This document shows positions 7,466 through 11,984 of a stretch of DNA of 11,984 bases, piece after piece. The DNA is taken from NCBI GenBank assembly GCA_039810005.1, contig JBDHWD010000095.1, forward strand, positions 1-11,984, in the 5' to 3' direction. The DNA comes from JAMLIA01 sp039810005 (lineage in GTDB: Bacteria; Chloroflexota; Chloroflexia; Thermomicrobiales; CFX8). The translations under genes and the position numbers were made by a program. The notes under the pieces are model-generated. The model was not told where the DNA came from. It did no database searches and saw only the letters and a list, made by a program, of their open reading frames with translations. How positions within the stretch are numbered: the stretch's first letter is position 1; each line of letters opens with the position of its first letter.

Positions 7466-9496
7466 ATGGCTGGTCGCACGGAAACACTGGTGACACATGC
7501 CTCTCCCACAGAGCCGCCGACAGAGCGTCGACGGCGGGTTGATGAGGATCGGCCCGGGTTCCTCGATCAGTACGGTCTGGCGATCGCCACGATCGTGACG
7601 CTGTTCGCGTTCGTGCTGGGTTGGGGACTGGCACGAGCCGAGGTTATTGGCAGCACCACCGAAGTCGCCTTCTACATCGTCGCCTACATCGCCGGTGGTA
7701 CATATGCGACGCGCACCGCGCTCATCAGCCTCTGGAATCGCCAGATCGACGTCGATACCCTGATGGTTGTGGCTGCGATCGGCGCAGCAATCATCGGTCA
7801 CTGGGTTGAGGGCGCGATCCTGCTGTTCCTCTTCTCGCTCGGCAACGCACTGGAACATTACGCGATGGGACGCACCTATAGCGCAATCCGCGCGCTGATG
7901 GATCTGCGGCCCGAGGATGCCCGCGTCCTGCGTGACGGCGTCGAGTCTATTGTCGATATTGAGGATCTGCGGATCGGCGACGTTATCGTCGTCAAGAACG
8001 GCGAACGCATCGCCGCCGATGGTCAGGTCGCGCGCGGCGAATCGGCAGTCGATCAGGCCGCTATTACTGGCGAGTCGATGCCGGTCGTCCGGCGTGTCGG
8101 CGATCCTGTCTTCGCCGGTACGATCAACGGGCACGGCGTTCTGCACATCACTGTCCAGCGTCTGGCCGACGAGAGCACGCTGGCGAAGATCATCGAGATC
8201 GTCGAATCTGCCCAGGCGGAGAAGTCGGCAACGCAACGCTTCACCGACCGCTTCGAGGGTCGCTACGCCGGTGGCGTCATCGTCGCTGCTGCGCTCTATG
8301 CGATCCTGCCGGCGTTGTTCACCGATCGCGCATTCAGCGACACGATGTATCAGGCGATGATTCTGCTCGTCGTTGCATCGCCCTGTGCGCTGGTCATCTC
8401 AACGCCGGCGTCAACGCTCTCGGCGTTGGCGAATGCTGCCCGCAACGGTGTCCTGTTCAAGGGTGCGGCACACCTGGAAGACATCGGCGTCGCGCGCGTT
8501 GTCGCCTTCGACAAGACCGGCACCCTCACCGTTGGCCGACCGCAGATGACCGACCTGCGGCCCGCACCGGGGGTCGATCCGAACCACCTGCTGGCGCTGA
8601 CCGCCGCTGTCGAGCGCCTCTCAGAGCATCCGCTCGGCGCTGCCGTCGTCGAAGCCGCCGAGCAGCGCGAGCTTGCCATCGCTGATGCTCACGACGGCAC
8701 GTCGATCATCGGACGCGGCATTCAGGCGACCGTGGACGGCGAGACAGTCATGGCCGGCAACACGGCCCTGTTCATTGATCGCGGCCACACCGTCCCTGAC
8801 TGGCTGGAAGCCGAAGCGAACGAGCTGCGCGACAATGGCATCTCAACAATGCTGGTTGGAATCGAGCGCGAAAGCGGCATGACCTTTCTCGGCGTCATCG
8901 GCGTCGCCGATACGCTTCGATCGACCGCCCGCGATGTGATCCGTGAGCTGAAGGAGCTGGGCGTCGAGAAGACGATCATCCTGACCGGCGACAACGAGCG
9001 CGCCGGACGGGCGATCGCGCGCCAGACCGGCATCGACGATGTCCGCAGTGACCTCCTGCCGGCAGAGAAGCTGGCCATCATCGAGCAACTGAAGGAAGAG
9101 TACGGCACGGTTGTTATGGTCGGAGACGGCGTCAACGACGCCCCGGCACTCGCAACCGCGACGATCGGCATCGCGATGGGCGCAGCCGGCACCGACGTGG
9201 CGCTGGAGACGGCGGATGTCGTGCTGATGGCCGACGACCTGACCCGCTTGCCTTATGCGGTTGAGCTCAGCCGCCGCACACGACGCGTCATCCGCCAGAA
9301 CCTGACGTTCGCATTGACTGTCATCGGAGTGCTTGTCATTGGCACGCTGCTCAACCTGACCACACTCCCGCTCGGTGTCGTCGGCCACGAAGGCAGCACA
9401 ATCGTTGTTGTGCTCAATGGACTGCGACTGCTGGGTGGCGTCTCGAAGAAGGAGCGGCCGCAAGCGGTGCCGCGTCTCCAACCCGCCGGCAACTGA
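7466..9496 (+). CDS. P1B-4 type heavy-metal transporting ATPase
   Basis: This is an integral membrane P-type ATPase that should export a transition metal from the cytoplasm. Of 676 residues, the cytoplasmic N-terminus of about 30 has no CxxC heavy-metal domain. Hydrophobic segments follow from about residue 30, including IDVDTLMVVAAIGAAIIGHW. The actuator loop has TGES (T201-S204). The sixth segment carries SPC (305-307), and the phosphorylated Asp is D349 in DKTGT. H388 is in SEHPLG, and GDGVNDAP is at 553-560. The last membrane segment has HEGST (641-645). SPC with HEGST is the signature of the P1B-4 group (CoaT, CtpD, PfeT-like), linked in studied members to cobalt, ferrous iron, nickel or zinc. 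The ATG at 7466 has GGAGG at 7457-7461; in-frame ATGs upstream lack a site and add unconserved residues. The exact metal is not readable. Confidence 0.93.
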   Translation: MAGRTETLVTHASPTEPPTERRRRVDEDRPGFLDQYGLAIATIVTLFAFVLGWGLARAEVIGSTTEVAFYIVAYIAGGTYATRTALISLWNRQIDVDTLMVVAAIGAAIIGHWVEGAILLFLFSLGNALEHYAMGRTYSAIRALMDLRPEDARVLRDGVESIVDIEDLRIGDVIVVKNGERIAADGQVARGESAVDQAAITGESMPVVRRVGDPVFAGTINGHGVLHITVQRLADESTLAKIIEIVESAQAEKSATQRFTDRFEGRYAGGVIVAAALYAILPALFTDRAFSDTMYQAMILLVVASPCALVISTPASTLSALANAARNGVLFKGAAHLEDIGVARVVAFDKTGTLTVGRPQMTDLRPAPGVDPNHLLALTAAVERLSEHPLGAAVVEAAEQRELAIADAHDGTSIIGRGIQATVDGETVMAGNTALFIDRGHTVPDWLEAEANELRDNGISTMLVGIERESGMTFLGVIGVADTLRSTARDVIRELKELGVEKTIILTGDNERAGRAIARQTGIDDVRSDLLPAEKLAIIEQLKEEYGTVVMVGDGVNDAPALATATIGIAMGAAGTDVALETADVVLMADDLTRLPYAVELSRRTRRVIRQNLTFALTVIGVLVIGTLLNLTTLPLGVVGHEGSTIVVVLNGLRLLGGVSKKERPQAVPRLQPAGN

Positions 9497-9517
9497 GCGC
9501 CGCCCGTTTCTGACAAC

Positions 9518-9550
9518 CAGCCTGACTCTCGTTAACGGAGAGTCGGGCTG
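9518..9550. terminator. Long hairpin shared by convergent ATPase and regulator genes
   Basis: CAGCCTGACTCTC (9518-9530) and GAGAGTCGGGCTG (9538-9550) form a 13-bp stem with one T-G wobble around the 7-nt loop GTTAACG. It begins 22 nt after the ATPase stop. On the other strand it covers the last five sense codons and the TAA stop of the response regulator gene. Neither side has a strong T-tract, so it is a likely but atypical bidirectional terminator or transcript-end stabiliser. Confidence 0.65.
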
Positions 9551-9981
9551 ATTGCGCTCGCAAGCATGTCGGCGACCATCGTCAGCAGCTCATCCAGCTC
9601 AAATGGCTTGAAGAGAATACGCTGGTTGCGGCTGGCAATTTCCTGACGAATCTCTTCGGCGATATTCTGCTCGGCGAGTGCTGTGCAGAACAGCACCGGC
9701 AGGTCGCGGGTATCATCCGACTCCGCCAGGCTCGCAGCGATCGCCGGGCCGGTTGGCGGCTGGCGGAAGACAACGTCGAGGATCACCATATCGGGCCGAT
9801 CGGTCGAAATCTGGAGTAGAAACCCTTCGCTCTGGTCGAGCGTCGCGACCTCGTATCCCCCTTCGATCGTCAGGACCTCACGCATAAGATCGAGGAAGTC
9901 CGGAGAATCGTTGATGACGAGGATCTTCGCGGGCTGCGTGCCCGACGATTCATGCGGTGGAGTGAGATCAGTCACGGTCAT
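9532..9981 (-). CDS. Stand-alone receiver-domain response regulator
   Basis: This 149-residue protein is a single CheY-like receiver domain with no DNA-binding or enzymatic output domain. It would take a phosphate from a histidine kinase not found here and signal by protein contact. The domain runs from AKILVIND (residues 18-25) to the C-terminus. The acidic pocket reads N24-D25 where two acidic residues are common; D69 in VILDVV is the likely phospho-acceptor, T100 (CTA) the switch residue, and K125 (FKPF) the conserved lysine. The ATG at 9981 is preferred because the coding potential of an upstream extension to 10143 is poor and not receiver-like; AGGG lies about 8 nt before it. A possible -10 TATGAT occurs on this strand at 10069-10074. 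The gene converges on the metal ATPase and is divergent from garR, but no functional link is evident. Confidence 0.84.
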   Translation of the reverse strand: MTVTDLTPPHESSGTQPAKILVINDSPDFLDLMREVLTIEGGYEVATLDQSEGFLLQISTDRPDMVILDVVFRQPPTGPAIAASLAESDDTRDLPVLFCTALAEQNIAEEIRQEIASRNQRILFKPFELDELLTMVADMLASAISPTLR

Positions 9982-10104
9982 CCTGGGCCCTGTCCAGTGC
10001 GAGAAAACCTGATGCTGTGGTCCGGGCAGTTGTTGTGCCGGCACTCTCCACAGCGCTGAAGATGCGCAATCATACGCGATCGCACCTGATGGGTTACGTC
10101 TACG

Positions 10105-10133
10105 TTGACCGGCAACAGGCCCGGCGGTAGCAT
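10105..10133 (+). promoter_or_regulatory. Predicted promoter of the garR-aldolase unit
   Basis: TTGACC (10105-10110) and TAGCAT (10128-10133) are separated by 17 nt, matching the sigma-70-type consensus at 5/6 and 4/6. Transcription would begin near 10140, leaving an untranslated leader of about 80 nt before the GTG at 10221. The rest of the 239-nt spacer shows no gene. Confidence 0.42.
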
Positions 10134-10220
10134 GCCTCGACACGATGACATTGACGATCAGCGTTCAGACAACGATGTGCGACCGCGCCGCAATGCGGAA
10201 TCTGAGGAGGCGAAACGACC

Positions 10221-11117
10221 GTGGCGACAACAGTTGGATTCATCGGCCTGGGGATTATGGGCCGACCGATGGTGCGCAACCTGGCCAGAGCCGGTTACCA
10301 GATCATCGTCTACAACCGCAGCCAGGACGACATCGATGAGGTCCTCGCGGACGTGCCTCAGGCCACAGCCGCCGCCAGCGCGCGAGCGGTCGCCGAGCAG
10401 GTCGATACCGTCATCACGATGCTGCCGGATTCGCCGGACGTGTCGGAGGTCGTCTTCGGCGAGGTTGGCATTTTGCCGGCGATGAACGCCGGGGATCTGC
10501 TGATCGACATGAGCACAATCGCCCCCGCCACCGCCATCGCGGTCAACGACGCGCTGGCCGAGCGCGGTGCGAGCGCGCTTGATGCGCCGGTTTCCGGCGG
10601 CGACAAGGGCGCGATCGCTGGAACATTGTCGATCATGGTCGGCGGCAGCGCCGCCGACTTCGACCGTGCTCTGCCGCTGTTCGAGGCGATGGGCAAAACG
10701 ATCGTCCACGTCGGCGGACCCGGCGCTGGGCAGACGGTCAAGGCATGCAATCAGATCGTCGTTGCCATCCACTACGCCGCCGTCAGCGAGGCGCTTCTCC
10801 TCGGAGCCAGAGCCGGTGTCGATCCGGAGAAGGTCGTGCAGGTGCTGAGCGGCGGGCTGGCCGCCAGCAGGGTGATGGAGATGCGCGGCCCGGGCATGAT
10901 CGCGCACCAGTTTGAGCCGGGCTTCCGGATCGATCTGCATCGCAAGGACCTGAACATCGCCATGTCGACCGGCCGCGAATTCCAGGCACCGCTGCCTGTC
11001 TCGGCGCTCGTCACTCAGCTCTACGAGAGCATGGCCGCTCGTGGTGACGGCCAGCTCGACCATTCGGCGCTGGTGACGTTGTACGAGGACATGGCCGGCT
11101 TCAAAATCGGGGAGTAG
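10221..11117 (+). CDS. garR: 2-hydroxy-3-oxopropionate (tartronate semialdehyde) reductase
   Basis: This enzyme of the beta-hydroxyacid dehydrogenase family should reduce tartronate semialdehyde to D-glycerate with NAD(P)H in the cytoplasm, a step in glucarate/galactarate or glyoxylate use. The 298 residues fit the family. The Rossmann motif is FIGLGIMGRPM (7-17); the substrate loop is DAPVSGGDKGA (121-131); catalytic K174 and N177 lie in GAGQTVKACNQ. The C-terminal PGFRIDLHRKDL and DHSAL blocks closely resemble Escherichia coli GarR/GlxR, favouring this over 3-hydroxyisobutyrate dehydrogenase. The GTG at 10221 is supported by GAGGAGG at 10204-10210, and the N-terminus is family-like. The next gene, 100 nt on, encodes an HpcH/HpaI aldolase, whose GarL-type members make tartronate semialdehyde, so the pair makes metabolic sense. 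A GC-rich repeat lies between them. Confidence 0.88.
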   Translation: MATTVGFIGLGIMGRPMVRNLARAGYQIIVYNRSQDDIDEVLADVPQATAAASARAVAEQVDTVITMLPDSPDVSEVVFGEVGILPAMNAGDLLIDMSTIAPATAIAVNDALAERGASALDAPVSGGDKGAIAGTLSIMVGGSAADFDRALPLFEAMGKTIVHVGGPGAGQTVKACNQIVVAIHYAAVSEALLLGARAGVDPEKVVQVLSGGLAASRVMEMRGPGMIAHQFEPGFRIDLHRKDLNIAMSTGREFQAPLPVSALVTQLYESMAARGDGQLDHSALVTLYEDMAGFKIGE

Positions 11118-11120
11118 GGA

Positions 11121-11173
11121 CCTCACCCCCTGCCCGCGGCCCAAAGGGCACCCCGCCTCGGGGGAGAGGGGTG
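11121..11173 (+). repeat. GC-rich intergenic repeat, copy C, directly after garR
   Basis: It opens with CCTCACCCCCTGCCC three bases after the garR stop and closes with GGGGAGAGGGGTG; CACCCC (11124-11129) and GGGGTG (11168-11173) are inverted arms. The core at 11135-11157 matches copies A and B at 22 of 23 positions. The gene downstream is co-directional, so if this hairpin ends transcripts it would reduce aldolase expression relative to garR. Confidence 0.78.
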
Positions 11174-11217
11174 TTATGAAAGATGACATCTGGGTTTCCT
11201 TATGAAGGGGATGAACT

Positions 11218-11984
11218 GTGCAGTACAACCGGGTGAAGGCGGCGCTTCGCGAGGACAAGGCAGTGGCAGGGCCGATCATCAGCGAAATGCGCTCGATCGG
11301 CAGCATCAAGCTGATGGCGAACGCCGGCTATGACTTCCTGTTTCTCGACATGGAACACGCGATGTTCGACTGGGAAACGATGATGCATCTCGTGCAGACA
11401 GCGTTGCTCTGCGACATCGTCCCGATCGTTCGGCCCACCGACAACCTGTACTCGCTCGTCGCGCGGGCGTTCGACTCCGGCGCGCAGGGCGTCATCATCC
11501 CACGGGTCGAGTCGCGCGAGCAGGTCGAGGCAGCCGTGTCCTACGCCAAGTATCCGCCGCTCGGCCGTCGTGGCGCAGGCGGTGATGGCCGCAACGGCTA
11601 CAATCGCAAGGGCGTGCTGGAGGCGATCGAGGATGCCAACCGCGAGGGCATGGTCGTTGTCCAGATCGAATCGGCCGCTGCCGTCGAGAACATCGAGGAA
11701 ATCGCCTCGGTCGACGGAATGGATGTCATGCTGATCGGACCGCAGGATCTCTCGATCTCGATCGGCTGCCACGGCGACTTCAGCCACCCGGACTTCCTCG
11801 CCGCCGCTCAGAAGATCACCGACGTCGGCCGCAAGCACGGCAAGGCCGTCGGCATGGTCGAGAAGGAAGCCTCAGCGATGCAGCGGTGGTACGACATGGG
11901 CATGCGCTTCCTCGTCACCTCCTCCGACTCGCACATGCTCCTCTCCAGCGCGACCAGGTGCGTGCAGGAGCTGAAGGGGTTTAC
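11218..11984 (+). CDS. HpcH/HpaI-family class II aldolase, 3' end cut by window edge
   Basis: This enzyme is expected to perform metal-dependent, pyruvate-type aldol cleavage; relatives include 4-hydroxy-2-oxoheptanedioate aldolase (HpaI) and 2-dehydro-3-deoxyglucarate aldolase (GarL). 255 codons are visible. The expected catalytic and metal residues are present: H47 in FLDMEHA, R72 in IVRPTD, E151 in VQIESA and D177 in IGPQDLS. Their spacing equals that of E. coli HpaI (H45, R70, E149, D175). PRVESREQVEAAVSYAKYPP is the usual middle block. The GTG at 11218 is preceded by GAAGGGG (11204-11210) with a 7-nt spacer; nearby ATGs are in other frames. It follows garR on the same strand after a repeat, which suggests sugar-acid breakdown, but HpaI-like members act on many hydroxy-oxo acids. 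The C-terminus is not seen. Confidence 0.9.
   Translation, partial: MQYNRVKAALREDKAVAGPIISEMRSIGSIKLMANAGYDFLFLDMEHAMFDWETMMHLVQTALLCDIVPIVRPTDNLYSLVARAFDSGAQGVIIPRVESREQVEAAVSYAKYPPLGRRGAGGDGRNGYNRKGVLEAIEDANREGMVVVQIESAAAVENIEEIASVDGMDVMLIGPQDLSISIGCHGDFSHPDFLAAAQKITDVGRKHGKAVGMVEKEASAMQRWYDMGMRFLVTSSDSHMLLSSATRCVQELKGF

Noticed and set aside
9982..10143. N-terminal extension of the response regulator by 54 residues
   Set aside because: The added residues do not resemble a receiver or any domain, and the region contains a plausible -10 element for the shorter gene.
10158..11309. A 383-codon open frame on the minus strand across garR and the start of the aldolase
   Set aside because: It is the shadow of two motif-rich plus-strand genes and crosses the garR-aldolase spacer and its repeat without any family resemblance.

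Overview
The window is about 12 kb of GC-rich bacterial DNA, densely coded on both strands. No phage, plasmid, CRISPR, tRNA or rRNA signature is visible. Strong G/C third-position bias, frequent GTG starts and GC-rich intergenic repeats suggest a free-living Chloroflexota-type bacterium, perhaps of the Thermomicrobia/Sphaerobacter kind. That placement is inference; no ribosomal marker is present to test it.

Layout. (1) Bases 1-2966, minus strand: four genes that look like one operon. In transcription order they are a RibD-C/dihydrofolate-reductase-like reductase, a cysteine-free MDR dehydrogenase (ATGA overlap), a PTPS/QueD-like protein (78-nt gap holding a perfect 28-bp palindrome) and a family 4 glycosyltransferase (7-nt gap) that runs off the left edge. 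(2) Bases 2967-3250: a divergent spacer with a MITE-like imperfect palindrome. (3) Bases 3251-3622, plus strand: folB, dihydroneopterin aldolase of folate synthesis. (4) Bases 3633-4217, minus strand: a histidine-phosphatase-family protein, convergent with folB. (5) Bases 4218-4666: a long spacer with an extended -10 promoter and a roughly 290-nt leader for lon. (6) Bases 4667-7123, plus strand: a complete Lon protease. (7) Bases 7124-7465: tandem intergenic repeats, then a less GC-rich stretch and an inverted repeat upstream of the next gene. (8) Bases 7466-9496, plus strand: a P1B-4 type metal-exporting ATPase (SPC and HEGST motifs). (9) Bases 9532-9981, minus strand: a stand-alone receiver-domain response regulator, convergent with the ATPase; a 13-bp hairpin lies across its 3' end. 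(10) Bases 10221-11117, plus strand: a tartronate semialdehyde reductase (GarR/GlxR type). (11) Bases 11218-11984, plus strand: an HpcH/HpaI class II aldolase cut by the right edge. Together (10) and (11) resemble the aldolase-reductase steps of aldarate catabolism.

The most interesting unit is the left operon. A pterin-fold protein that keeps the zinc histidines but has lost the Cys, Asp and His of the known PTPS/QueD active site sits with a deaminoflavin-type reductase, a zinc-less MDR enzyme and a glycosyltransferase. The set looks like an enzyme pathway for a glycosylated pterin- or pyrimidine-derived small molecule. That is inference, and the substrate cannot be read from the sequence.

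The second theme is a family of GC-rich intergenic repeats. Three copies (after the dehydrogenase gene, lon and garR) begin within about 12 nt of a stop codon and read in the direction of the upstream gene. A fourth, partial copy follows the lon copy in tandem.
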